The notes under the pieces were generated by a model, which saw only the letters and a program-made list of their open reading frames with translations, was not told the DNA's origin and made no database searches. Both the position numbers and the translations under genes were made by a program. A DNA stretch of 14,125 bases. Origin: Methylococcaceae bacterium. GTDB lineage: Bacteria; Pseudomonadota; Gammaproteobacteria; Methylococcales; Methylomonadaceae. Where the stretch lies: positions 1-14,125 of the forward strand of contig CANNLO010000091.1 in the NCBI GenBank assembly GCA_947505055.1, in the 5' to 3' direction. This document shows positions 1 to 7,778 of the stretch, piece after piece (position 1 is the stretch's first letter; each line of letters opens with the position of its first letter).

Positions 1-74
1 AGTCCAGAAGGATGCTCCATGAATTGTTGATACACATCATTAATGGCTTTTTCGGTAAAATCGATCTTTAGCAT
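1..74 (-). CDS. IS630-family transposase, N-terminal fragment (runs off left edge)
   Basis: Read on the minus strand from the ATG at 74-72, the frame stays open for 24 codons to the window edge and begins MLKIDFTEKAINDVYQQ. This opening resembles the N-terminal helix-turn-helix segment of IS630/Tc1-type transposases, which often start with a similar 'MLKIDFTE' stretch. The DDE catalytic domain would lie outside the window, so it cannot be said whether the enzyme is intact. Identification rests on a short segment and on the fit with a disrupted neighbouring gene. Confidence 0.6.
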   Translation of the reverse strand, partial: MLKIDFTEKAINDVYQQFMEHPSG

Positions 75-96
75 GTCAGGTTTTGCGGTTAAATCT

Positions 97-109
97 GGGT
101 ATTATACCC
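97..109 (-). promoter_or_regulatory. Palindromic -10 box, candidate transposase promoter
   Basis: The 13 bases form a perfect palindrome of two 6-base arms (GGGTAT / ATACCC) around one central base. On the minus strand the centre reads TATAAT, an exact sigma-70 -10 hexamer, about 25 bp upstream of the transposase ATG at 74. The -35 candidate (TTTGCG, about 16 bp further upstream) is poor. The palindrome could serve as an operator or a small hairpin, but function is inferred only from sequence. Confidence 0.35.
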
Positions 110-146
110 CCTCTGTATTTTCCGCAAATTTGACCAGTCGGAGTAT

Positions 147-950
147 AGTGGCTATAATTTATTTAATGGTTTTCTAGGTGATGCAAGTATGGGAGGTAGC
201 CATATTCCATGGGCCTACGACAATACTTCAAAGACTTTCGTATTTGATAAAATGTTCAACCACATTAATAATTGGGGATTAACTCCCGTTCAGATAAGCA
301 AATTAATACCCCCCCAAGTACTAGATAACTTCATAGAAATAAATGTAAATACGTTAAGATCGCAATTTGAGAACATTATTGGATTACCTTTTCAAAAAGC
401 TTGGTATTTTGATCTCATCAATAGGCAGCGATTTCATGTTGGTTCCTGTAGTTGGCGATTGTCTTTTTCCATGTGGCCTGTAACTCCATTTGGTAATAAA
501 AGATTGCTTCGCTTAGCTGCTGGAATGCCTGGAGCAGTAATTATGAAAAGAAAAGCCCAGCAACAAATTTTAATAAGTAAGTTCCCTAATCTAGCTAATT
601 TGCCATTAGATCGCAATTCTAATGATCTTTCTCCGTTTAGTTACCCACCTGTACTTTCAAGACTACGCTTAAAAATTGAAGAAAAAATACATACTATTAA
701 AGCATCTCAACAAAAAGACAGCCGTTATTATTACCGTGTATTTGATTTGAATAATAACAATTGGAAGAAAGTAAGAAATGAAGCTGTAAAAGATTTATCT
801 TGTCTAGATGGTATAATGAATCTAGATTATTACCGAAAAATCATTCAAAACGAAAACAGTACCATTCAATTAGATGATAGTATTATCGGCGCATCACCTA
901 TCAAAACTTTATTAGGTCTAAGCCTGCTTTTAAATAAAAAATATTGTTAA
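147..950 (+). pseudogene. Asparagine synthase-like amidotransferase, 5'-truncated remnant
   Basis: The frame is open back through the IS boundary; the first ATG is at 189, but the homologous sequence starts upstream of it. Just after the boundary comes a GFLGDASMGG stretch matching the glycine-rich motif of the asparagine synthetase domain (PF00733) in AsnB-like proteins of polysaccharide clusters. Further in are the DLINRQRF segment, a VTPFGNKRLLRLAAGMP segment (family pattern PF.d..l...lP) and FPNLANLPLDRNS, in the expected order near the C-terminus. The N-terminal Ntn glutaminase domain and the ATP-pyrophosphatase SGGxDS loop are missing; AsnB-like proteins are usually about 600 residues and about 265 remain. 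An AGGTG at 176-180 could allow translation from 189, but the product would lack both active sites. Intact relatives probably amidate a sugar acid or a related precursor. The IS is the likely cause of loss. Confidence 0.75.
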
Positions 951-959
951 GTCAAACCT

Positions 960-2225
960 ATGAAAATAACAAATCTGATTGAAAAAACAAATTCACAAAA
1001 TGAAATCTGTTTTAACATAGAGACATCAGAAAAAATTTTTTCTATTTTCATTAAAAGTTCACATCCAATTTGTTCCGCAGATACTTCCGGTAATGCCATA
1101 TTATGTGGCACTTTAATTCCTGCAATGAAAGCTCGCGAAACAATCGAAATGCCCTGTCATCTGGATCAGAAACTTCTTAGCAATAGCAAAACCATTCAGG
1201 AAATTTACCAAACCTGGTATCCACAAGATTTAGACACTATATCAATTAAATCGTTAGAACCAGCCAAAGCTTCTTCAGTACACAAAAACAATAATGTAGG
1301 TGTATTTTTCTCTGCTGGTGTTGACTCATTTTACACATTGTTAAAAAATCAACATGAAATCACCCATATAATTTATGTTCATGGCTTTGATATTGCTTTG
1401 TCTGATATTGATCGTCGTAATGAAATGTCACAGTCATTACAATCTATTGCCAAAGAACTTAATGTTGAACTGGTAGAAATAACAACAAATCTACGTGAAT
1501 TTTCAGATCAATTTTGTAATTGGGGGGCTCATTATTTTGGTAGCGCCTTGGCAATGATGGGGCACATTATATCGCCTAGCATACAGAAAATTTACATTTC
1601 GAGTGACGTTACTTACCAGTATCTTGATCCATGGGGCTCCCATGTGCTTATAGCACCGCTATGGAATACTACAAATTCAAATCAGGTGTTTTTTGGTATG
1701 TCAACATCTCGACTCAATAAATGTGTATTTATTTCAGACAATAAAATTGTTCAAAAATATTTACATGCTTGCTGGGAGCATAAAAATAACAATATTAACT
1801 GCGGAATATGCGAAAAATGCATAAGAACAATGACTGCATTTTATTTTTTAGGAAAACTTAATGCTTTTTCTGCATTCAAAAACAACTATTCACTCGACAA
1901 CATAAAAAATATAGATATAAAAGGACCTGTTCTTGCATTTTTTTGGCAAGATATTCTCACTGCAGTACAACAACGCCATGACATGAAAAAGCTTGCAGAT
2001 GAAATAGAGTTTGTTCTTAATAAATACAAAACTGCTGAATTAATTTCACATGCTAATACAAACCCTGACCTAATTAAGTATTTTGTGACATCTAAAAAGT
2101 TAAGGGATATTTTTTTCAAAAAATTGTCTCAACTTTATTTTTTTTGGTTAGTTAAAGAAACCATTAAAGAATTAATAAAATTTTTAATCCCATATAAAAA
2201 GCTTAACCTTACGCTAAGAAAATAA
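960..2225 (+). CDS. QueC-like PP-loop ATPase with cysteine cluster
   Basis: This 421-residue protein has an SAGVDS PP-loop at residues 118-123, a variant of the SGGxDS loop of N-type ATP pyrophosphatases, which activate a carboxylate or similar group by adenylation. Downstream, C271, C281, C284 and C287 (CGICEKC) match in style the four-cysteine zinc site of QueC (7-cyano-7-deazaguanine synthase). QueC itself is only about 220-230 residues. Here about 110 residues precede the loop, and about 130 follow the cysteines, including a hydrophobic and basic tail. No other queuosine gene is present, so a deazapurine role is unlikely. Location between an amidotransferase remnant and a pyruvyl transferase suggests ATP-dependent modification of a glycan or its precursor (inference). 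It starts 9 bp after the upstream stop with no clear Shine-Dalgarno. The fold call is firm; the substrate is unknown. Confidence 0.75.
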   Translation: MKITNLIEKTNSQNEICFNIETSEKIFSIFIKSSHPICSADTSGNAILCGTLIPAMKARETIEMPCHLDQKLLSNSKTIQEIYQTWYPQDLDTISIKSLEPAKASSVHKNNNVGVFFSAGVDSFYTLLKNQHEITHIIYVHGFDIALSDIDRRNEMSQSLQSIAKELNVELVEITTNLREFSDQFCNWGAHYFGSALAMMGHIISPSIQKIYISSDVTYQYLDPWGSHVLIAPLWNTTNSNQVFFGMSTSRLNKCVFISDNKIVQKYLHACWEHKNNNINCGICEKCIRTMTAFYFLGKLNAFSAFKNNYSLDNIKNIDIKGPVLAFFWQDILTAVQQRHDMKKLADEIEFVLNKYKTAELISHANTNPDLIKYFVTSKKLRDIFFKKLSQLYFFWLVKETIKELIKFLIPYKKLNLTLRK

Positions 2226-2267
2226 AATTCACTATATTGAAATCATACAAATTTAATATAAAAAATT

Positions 2268-3287
2268 ATGCCAGAATCGAATGCAATTATCAATAAAATC
2301 AAAATGCATCTACGCCAGACTTTAGATGCATTGATTCCAGCCAAATCAATCTGTGCTTTAATCGATTTTCCACAGTATTCAAATGTAGGCGATAGTGCAA
2401 TCTGGCTAGGGGAGATTGCTTATTTGAAACAAAGGCAATGCCAAATACGCTATGTTTGCGATTGTACTAACTATAACCCAAAAGCCTTGGCATCTATTAT
2501 TGGTACGGGGATTATTTTGTTACAAGGAGGTGGTAATTTTGGCGACCTTTATCCAAGACACCAAAAACTAAGAGAGTGCGTGCTAAATGATTTCCCTAAT
2601 AACCGCATCATTCAACTCCCTCAATCAATTTTCTTTTCCGATTTAGAAAATCTGGCGCTTACACAGAAGTTTTTATCCGCTCATCAGGATTTTCATTTTG
2701 TGGTCAGAGATAAACCCAGTTTTAGTTTTGCTCAAAAACATTTTATAAATCCTCTTTATCTTTGTCCGGACATGGCAATGATGCTGGACTTGAAGCCACT
2801 AAAAAACCGTTCAAAATCAACTGACGTGGTCATACTTTCAAGAAGTGATAACGAAAAAGCAACTTCTTTTGATCTGTCAGAATCATTACCGTTCAAGTAC
2901 CATGTAACAGACTGGCTTGATGAACCCATTCCAAAGCTCCAAATACTTTATGACTGGACTCATCTTCGCTTGGGTTGGGGCTCTAAAGTACCGCGTATAT
3001 TACTAAACCAATTAAATCTTTATGCCGCCAACGCAATGGCAAAAGAACGCCTGGATCGGGGCTTAAATATACTTGGTGAAGGTAATTTTGTAATAACCGA
3101 CCGACTGCATGCTTTAATACTTTCTTGGCTGGGAAAAACACCTGTCAGTTTTGTTGATAATAACTACGGCAAGTTATCCAATTATATAGACGCCTGGCTA
3201 AGTGATAGCGACGGTCAGCAACAGTGTGACTCACTTAAAGAAGCACTTGAGCTTACATCAAACCTTATAAAAACAGATTCATATTAA
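2268..3287 (+). CDS. Polysaccharide pyruvyl transferase family protein
   Basis: The 339 residues fit the polysaccharide pyruvyl transferase family (PF04230), which moves pyruvate from phosphoenolpyruvate onto a sugar of a growing glycan as a ketal, in the cytoplasm. Visible family marks are NVGD at 39-42 followed by AIWLGE, LLQGGGNFGDLYP at 84-96, LPQSI at 117-121, VVRDKPS at 145-151, CPDMA at 166-170, and TDRLHA at 277-282 near the C-terminus. The length is normal and no signal peptide is seen. It resembles the EPS-associated EpsO/YvfF-like branch. It follows the PP-loop gene by 42 bp and precedes a GT2 gene by 15 bp, consistent with co-transcription. Some family members carry out other reactions, so pyruvylation is probable rather than shown. 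Confidence 0.85.
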   Translation: MPESNAIINKIKMHLRQTLDALIPAKSICALIDFPQYSNVGDSAIWLGEIAYLKQRQCQIRYVCDCTNYNPKALASIIGTGIILLQGGGNFGDLYPRHQKLRECVLNDFPNNRIIQLPQSIFFSDLENLALTQKFLSAHQDFHFVVRDKPSFSFAQKHFINPLYLCPDMAMMLDLKPLKNRSKSTDVVILSRSDNEKATSFDLSESLPFKYHVTDWLDEPIPKLQILYDWTHLRLGWGSKVPRILLNQLNLYAANAMAKERLDRGLNILGEGNFVITDRLHALILSWLGKTPVSFVDNNYGKLSNYIDAWLSDSDGQQQCDSLKEALELTSNLIKTDSY

Positions 3288-3302
3288 TCTCATACCAACG
3301 CT

Positions 3303-4262
3303 ATGGATATAAGTATTATCATCTGCACCTATAATCGAGCGCAAATACTTGAAAAAACACTTGCAAGCTATAGCTCTTTAAAACCTTCCGATATATTTCA
3401 AGTAGAGCTACTTATCGTCGATAACAATTCAAATGACAATACAGCGCAAATAATCAATACATTCATAAAACAACATCCAGAAACTCGTTATATCTTCGAA
3501 CCTAATCCTGGCTTGTCACATGCCAGAAATACCGGTATAAAAGAATCAAAAGGCAATATCATTGCCTTTATTGATGATGATGTTTATCTTGATCCTGACT
3601 GGGTAACAGAGGTTTTACATATTTTTCAAGATCATCCCGAGGCTTCATGCATGGGAGGAAAATCAATACCTCAATTTGAAATCGAAAGACCAGAATGGCT
3701 AACAGATCAATTGTTGATCTCCTATGGATCAACAAATTCAGGCGACAACATTAAAACCATGCTTTATCCTGAACACCCTTTTGGCCTAAATATGGCTTTT
3801 AAACGCGAGGTATTTACCCAGGTCGGCATGTTTAACCCAAGCTTGGGCCGTAAAAAGAAAAACCTCCTGTCAAATGAAGAATCTGAACTCTTTTGGCGCA
3901 TCAACCAAGCTGGCCTAAATGTTATTTACGCCCCCAAAGCATTGCTCTATCATCGAATTCCCGCTGAACGAACTTGTAAAGAATGGGTGCTTTCGCGTTA
4001 TTATTGGCAAGGCATTTCATCGATAGTTTTCGAACAACTCATAGCGCCACGCTCAAGATTAGCATTATTACATGAGAGCTTCAGCGAGGCATGGCATCTT
4101 GTTCTTCAATTCACCGGCAAACAGTGGCTGCCTAGAAAAGTCTATTGGCATTATAACGGCATGAGCTTTGACCATAAACGCGCACAAGCTGTTAAATTAG
4201 GCAAAATAAAGCAACTATTTGCTGAAGCCCTAACCTATAATAAATATCATAGAAATATCTAG
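3303..4262 (+). CDS. Family 2 glycosyltransferase (GT-A fold)
   Basis: This 319-residue protein begins with the standard GT2 start (SIIICTYNRAQILEKTL) and has VDNNSNDNT at 39-47 for nucleotide binding. FIDDDVYLDPDW (from residue 89) contains the metal-binding D91-D92-D93 motif. NEESELFWRI at 191-200 fits the acidic catalytic-base region, and GLNMAFKRE at 161-169 is the usual acceptor-side block. It should transfer one sugar from a nucleotide-sugar to a lipid-linked or nascent glycan at the inner face of the cytoplasmic membrane; donor and acceptor cannot be read from sequence. After residue 220 comes a region with an EWVLSRYYWQG stretch common in this subgroup. No transmembrane segment is obvious. 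It closes the first tight gene run; a 143 bp gap follows. Confidence 0.88.
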   Translation: MDISIIICTYNRAQILEKTLASYSSLKPSDIFQVELLIVDNNSNDNTAQIINTFIKQHPETRYIFEPNPGLSHARNTGIKESKGNIIAFIDDDVYLDPDWVTEVLHIFQDHPEASCMGGKSIPQFEIERPEWLTDQLLISYGSTNSGDNIKTMLYPEHPFGLNMAFKREVFTQVGMFNPSLGRKKKNLLSNEESELFWRINQAGLNVIYAPKALLYHRIPAERTCKEWVLSRYYWQGISSIVFEQLIAPRSRLALLHESFSEAWHLVLQFTGKQWLPRKVYWHYNGMSFDHKRAQAVKLGKIKQLFAEALTYNKYHRNI

Positions 4263-4324
4263 TCTATACTGCTTCCATAAAATTATGCTTGTTCATATAG
4301 CCCACTCGAAGGCAGTAATATCGA

Positions 4325-4353
4325 TTGCTAAAAATGACTATTCCATTTATATC
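4325..4353 (+). promoter_or_regulatory. Candidate sigma-70 promoter ahead of gmd
   Basis: TTGCTA (4325-4330) and TATATC (4348-4353) are separated by 17 bp, each matching four of six bases of the -35 and -10 consensus. Transcription would start near 4360, leaving a leader of roughly 45 bases before the gmd start. It lies in one of the two longest gaps between + strand genes, ahead of the gene with the best ribosome binding site. In AT-rich DNA such a match can arise by chance. Confidence 0.3.
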
Positions 4354-4395
4354 GAAACTCATTCATTACATTTGAGTAATAAAAACAAAAAATAT

Positions 4396-4400
4396 AGGAG
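4396..4400 (+). promoter_or_regulatory. Shine-Dalgarno site of gmd
   Basis: AGGAG sits 5 bases before the ATG at 4406 and supports that start. It is the only strong Shine-Dalgarno match found in front of any gene in the window. Confidence 0.7.
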
Positions 4401-4405
4401 TAAGA

Positions 4406-5362
4406 ATGCGTGCATTAATCTGCGGGATCGGCGGACAAGACGGCGGCTACCTCGCTAAATTGCTTCTTGATAAGGGCTATGAAGTATATGGCACCTCGCG
4501 TGACATTCATTTAATGTCAGGACGCGGTTTACATGTTTTGGGAATTGCCTGTCAAGTCACGCTATGTTCGATGGCGATCAATGATTTTCGCAGTGTGCTA
4601 TCAGTGCTTGCGTCAGTCAAACCCGATGAAGTATATAATTTGGCAGGACAAAGCTCAGTGGGACTATCATTTGAGCAACCCGTGGAGACAATGGAAAGCA
4701 TCGCGATAGGCACACTGAACCTCCTGGAGGCGATTAGATTTATCAACCCTTCCATACATTTTTATAACGCAAGTTCCAGCGAATGCTTTGGTGACACAGG
4801 TGGCGAACCAGCAAACGAAAATACCGCTTTTCGTCCCCGTAGTCCTTACGCCGTTGCAAAGGCAACCGCATTTTGGCAAGTTGCGAACTATCGCGACGCC
4901 TATAAGTTGCATGCCAGTAGCGGAATATTATTCAACCATGAGTCCCCCATGCGCCCAGAGCGTTTTGTCACCCGCAAAATAGTGACAACAGCATGTCGCA
5001 TTGCCCAAGGCTCAACAGAAAAATTAATTCTTGGTGATATTAATATCCAACGTGACTGGGGCTGGGCGCCTGATTATGTAGAAGCGATGTGGTTAATGGC
5101 CCAGCAGGATACCGGAGGTGACTATGTAGTTGCAACAGAACATACAGTATCATTGGCTTATTTTGTAGAGCGCGTTTTTACCGAACTTAAGCTCAACTGG
5201 CAAGAGCATGTGGAAAGCGACCCTGATCTCTATCGCCCATCAGAAATACGCATAAGTCGAGGTAATACTGCTCATATCCGCTCCGAATTGGGCTGGCAAC
5301 CACGATTCAAAGTTGAAGATGTTGTGAAGGAAATGGTTAATTATCAATTAAGCATTACTTAA
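4406..5362 (+). CDS. gmd: GDP-mannose 4,6-dehydratase (short form)
   Basis: This is a 318-residue extended short-chain dehydrogenase/reductase. The N-terminal GIGGQDGGYLA (7-17) is the NAD(P)-binding glycine motif in the form typical of Gmd. NLAGQSSVGLSFEQP (78-92) and ASSSECFGD (122-130) match the Gmd active-site regions, and Y148 with K152 (SPYAVAK) form the catalytic YxxxK pair. FNHESPMRPERFVTRK (176-191) and RDWGWAPDYVEAMW (216-229) are signature blocks of the family. It converts GDP-D-mannose to GDP-4-keto-6-deoxy-D-mannose, precursor of GDP-fucose, GDP-rhamnose or GDP-perosamine. E. coli Gmd is about 370 residues; this is close to the roughly 320-residue form seen in Pseudomonas A-band loci. 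No partner reductase (Fcl/Rmd) or aminotransferase (Per) is in the window, so the final sugar is unknown. Confidence 0.88.
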   Translation: MRALICGIGGQDGGYLAKLLLDKGYEVYGTSRDIHLMSGRGLHVLGIACQVTLCSMAINDFRSVLSVLASVKPDEVYNLAGQSSVGLSFEQPVETMESIAIGTLNLLEAIRFINPSIHFYNASSSECFGDTGGEPANENTAFRPRSPYAVAKATAFWQVANYRDAYKLHASSGILFNHESPMRPERFVTRKIVTTACRIAQGSTEKLILGDINIQRDWGWAPDYVEAMWLMAQQDTGGDYVVATEHTVSLAYFVERVFTELKLNWQEHVESDPDLYRPSEIRISRGNTAHIRSELGWQPRFKVEDVVKEMVNYQLSIT

Positions 5363-5509
5363 TAAAAGCCTATAAACTATGCTATATTTATTGGACATTA
5401 CCAAATTTAAAAGCGTAAAAAATAAATTAGCGCGTTGAACTAATTCCAGATATCCGTAAAAAAGAGCCCAATCGATCATTATTTCTTTCTATAACGACCT
5501 AATTAACCC

Positions 5510-6736
5510 ATGAAGCCCATAATAGAAGTCAACCACGTCACCAAAGAATACCAATTGGGCCATATCACCAGTCTTAAAGAAAACGTCTTCAATGCCTTTA
5601 GACGCATAACCAGAAAACCGCTGCAACAACGGGAAAACTTTAAAGCTTTAGACGATGTCAACTTTACCATTGAACAAGGTGAAGTGGTGGGTATCATCGG
5701 CCACAATGGCGCCGGCAAAAGCACGCTACTCAAACACTTGGCCAGCATCAGCAAACCTACAAAAGGTAAGGTCATTGTGCGCGGCAGCATCGCACCGTTA
5801 ATTGAAGTCGGTGCGGGCGTCAATCCGGAACTAACCGGTCGGGAAAATATCTTTCTAAATGGCGCTATTCTGGGCATTCCCAAAAAAATCATTCAACAAA
5901 AACTGGATGAAATTATTGATTTCTCGGAATTGGCACAATTCATTGATACGCCGGTAAAACGTTATAGCTCAGGAATGACGGTGAAGCTCGGCTTTTCCAT
6001 TGCCACCAGTCTGGAGGCAGATATTTTGATTATTGATGAAGTATTAGCTGTTGGAGATTTGGCTTTTCAACGTAAATGTTTTAATCGTATGGAAAATCTC
6101 ATACATAATCAAGGCCGTACAGTTCTGGTAGTAAGTCATAATTATCGTCAACTTGAACAAATTTGTACACGCATGATTATGTTAAACAAAGGGCGAGTAT
6201 CAATTGATGGAAAGCCAACTGATGTTTGTACGCAATTTATTCATGAGAACAATGAAAAAATCAATACTCAACAAATTGCCTCTACCAATTTAAAACAAAA
6301 AAGCGACGAATTCGAACTGGTCAAAGTCAATATCCTTGATGTGAACGGAATTTGCATAGATAAACTGGCATATAAAGAACCCTTCAAAATCAGGATTGAA
6401 TTCAAATTACTAATGCCTGTCAGGAGCATGACGTGCTTTGCTTCCTTCCACACGACAGACTTTATCCAGATAACTGCAAATGAAAGTTTTAAATCGCCAA
6501 AAAACTTTGATATCGGGCATCATTTTTTCGAAATGGATTGTTCATCAATGACTTTGCTGCCAGGTATTTACTCAATAAAACTCTGGATAGGAACAGTTGA
6601 TGGACAAGTTAAATTTGAAGGCAACAACCTGACAAGTTTGCAGGTATACTCAAATGAATATTTGATCGCCCGATTGCAAGATCATGGGTTACTTCAACTA
6701 GATGTCAGTTGGAATAATGGCCACATAAATTCATAG
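5510..6736 (+). CDS. wzt: Wzt-type ABC transporter ATPase with C-terminal glycan-binding-like domain
   Basis: This 408-residue protein has a complete nucleotide-binding domain of the polysaccharide-export class: Walker A GHNGAGKST (64-72), a GRENIFLNGAILG block (110-122), signature YSSGM (152-156), Walker B ILIIDE (172-177) and switch histidine H210. Residues from about 265 to the end form a separate beta-rich region with alternating hydrophobic strands. This is the layout of Wzt proteins such as those of E. coli O8/O9a, whose C-terminal domain binds the capped end of the O-antigen before export. KpsT-type capsule ATPases lack this part. It would act at the cytoplasmic membrane with a Wzm permease, but none is encoded here. 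The start at 5510 has no clear Shine-Dalgarno after a 147 bp gap, though IIEVNHVTKEY is the expected beginning. The DNA of the ATPase core looks less AT-rich than the 3' part. Confidence 0.88.
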   Translation: MKPIIEVNHVTKEYQLGHITSLKENVFNAFRRITRKPLQQRENFKALDDVNFTIEQGEVVGIIGHNGAGKSTLLKHLASISKPTKGKVIVRGSIAPLIEVGAGVNPELTGRENIFLNGAILGIPKKIIQQKLDEIIDFSELAQFIDTPVKRYSSGMTVKLGFSIATSLEADILIIDEVLAVGDLAFQRKCFNRMENLIHNQGRTVLVVSHNYRQLEQICTRMIMLNKGRVSIDGKPTDVCTQFIHENNEKINTQQIASTNLKQKSDEFELVKVNILDVNGICIDKLAYKEPFKIRIEFKLLMPVRSMTCFASFHTTDFIQITANESFKSPKNFDIGHHFFEMDCSSMTLLPGIYSIKLWIGTVDGQVKFEGNNLTSLQVYSNEYLIARLQDHGLLQLDVSWNNGHINS

Positions 6737-6747
6737 GCAGATAAAAT

Positions 6748-7677
6748 ATGCATATTGTTTCAAACATAAAGCAAGTTCTGAAAAAAAAATTACCAGCCTT
6801 ATATAGCAGTTATCTAAATTATCACAGACAAAGATTGCCAGCTAAAGTGGTTCGTATATTATCAGATTCACACGAGCCAACCACTTTAAACGAAAACGAG
6901 TTTGATAAACTACAACTAAATCATAAACAATGGTGGCCAAAATACGAATATGATGCATATAGTACTGGTCGCCGAGCTTATGAACGCGCATTGTCATTTT
7001 TCAAGCTCGAATCATTACGCCAACCTGGAAAAAATGTTTTAGAAATTGGTTGTGGCGATGGAATGACCGGCGCAACTTTATCCATCTTCGGTCATCAGGT
7101 AACCCTACTGGATTATCAAGACTGGCGGGATGATCGAGCTCAAAAAGAAAAATTTATACCGGCAGATTTGGATAAGCCAATCATGCTTCCCGATTCAAGC
7201 TTCGATTTTATTTTCTGTTTTAATGTTTTTGAACACATTTCGAATCCAGCGTTAGCCATCAAAGAAATGGTGAGAATTTTGCGGCCTGGTGGACATATCT
7301 GGTTAGATTTTAATCCGTTGTATGCCAGCCCACTAGGGTTACATGCTTTCAACTTTAACATGCCATACCCACAATTTCTCTTCTCGCAGGATCTCATCAC
7401 CAAAAAACTGCATCAGTTAGGTAATAATGATTTGGGTAAAAATCTAATCGAGCTTCAAGCAATAAATCATTGGAAAGCGAATGATTTTGAGAAGTTATTC
7501 AGAAATTGTGGCTGTAAAGTTGTTGAATATATTGAAACACTTGATTACAAACAACTAGATATTATTAATAATTACCCCCAAGCGTTCTCAGGTCGGAACT
7601 TGTCTCTGCGTGACGTCACAGCAGCAGGAATCTTTTGCATACTAAAGAAGACCGATAGTAATTGCCCTGAGCCATAA
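6748..7677 (+). CDS. Class I SAM-dependent methyltransferase
   Basis: The 309 residues contain a Rossmann methyltransferase core: motif I VLEIGCGDG (97-105), an acidic residue after the second strand (LLDYQDW, 120-126), FDFIFCFNVFEH (152-163) as motif II and post-motif, and VRILRPGGHIWLDF (175-188) as motif III. About 90 residues precede the core, starting with a basic segment, and a C-terminal region of about 110 residues may bind acceptor. The class fits small-molecule or glycan O-methylation. It lies 11 bp behind wzt, so it is very likely in the same transcript. In ABC-exported O-antigens a methyl-containing cap can end chain growth and be recognised by Wzt, so a chain-capping role is possible. 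No kinase domain like that of WbdD is seen. Methylation within the repeat is an equal alternative. Confidence 0.8.
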   Translation: MHIVSNIKQVLKKKLPALYSSYLNYHRQRLPAKVVRILSDSHEPTTLNENEFDKLQLNHKQWWPKYEYDAYSTGRRAYERALSFFKLESLRQPGKNVLEIGCGDGMTGATLSIFGHQVTLLDYQDWRDDRAQKEKFIPADLDKPIMLPDSSFDFIFCFNVFEHISNPALAIKEMVRILRPGGHIWLDFNPLYASPLGLHAFNFNMPYPQFLFSQDLITKKLHQLGNNDLGKNLIELQAINHWKANDFEKLFRNCGCKVVEYIETLDYKQLDIINNYPQAFSGRNLSLRDVTAAGIFCILKKTDSNCPEP

Positions 7678-7778
7678 ACCAGCGAAGTGAAATAGGCTTT
7701 GGAGCTTTTCTTAATTATATGGATACGTGCCGAAAAATAACGGGATAATTCAAAACTTGGTAAATAATTAAATTAACT

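Larger units (their letters stand above)
1..146 (-). mobile_element. One end of an IS630-like insertion sequence (partial)
   Basis: The visible part holds the transposase start (minus strand, from position 74) and about 70 bp of outer end sequence. The right boundary is placed near 144-147, where the sequence reads TATA. IS630-family elements target and duplicate the dinucleotide TA. To the right of this point the + strand continues directly into asparagine-synthase-like coding sequence that lacks its 5' part, which is what an insertion would produce. The opposite end lies outside the window, so the terminal inverted repeat cannot be confirmed and the exact boundary could be off by several bases. 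Confidence 0.6.

Noticed and set aside
309..315. C7 run in the asparagine-synthase remnant as a phase-variation tract
   Set aside because: The gene is already truncated, and a run of seven is short for slippage.
4788..4982. Overlapping + strand open frame inside gmd
   Set aside because: It is an out-of-frame shadow of gmd, whose family motifs run continuously through this stretch.
5391..5421. TTGGAC with a TAAAAA downstream as a promoter for wzt
   Set aside because: The spacing is 19 bp and the -10 match is poor; nothing else supports it.
5503..5892. Long minus-strand open frame opposite the start of wzt
   Set aside because: It lies opposite the highly conserved ATPase core, whose codon pattern explains the absence of stops; the predicted protein has no recognisable domain.
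7678..7778. GGCTTTGGAGCTTTTC as a possible terminator after the methyltransferase gene
   Set aside because: The stem is only about three pairs and the T-run is short and interrupted.
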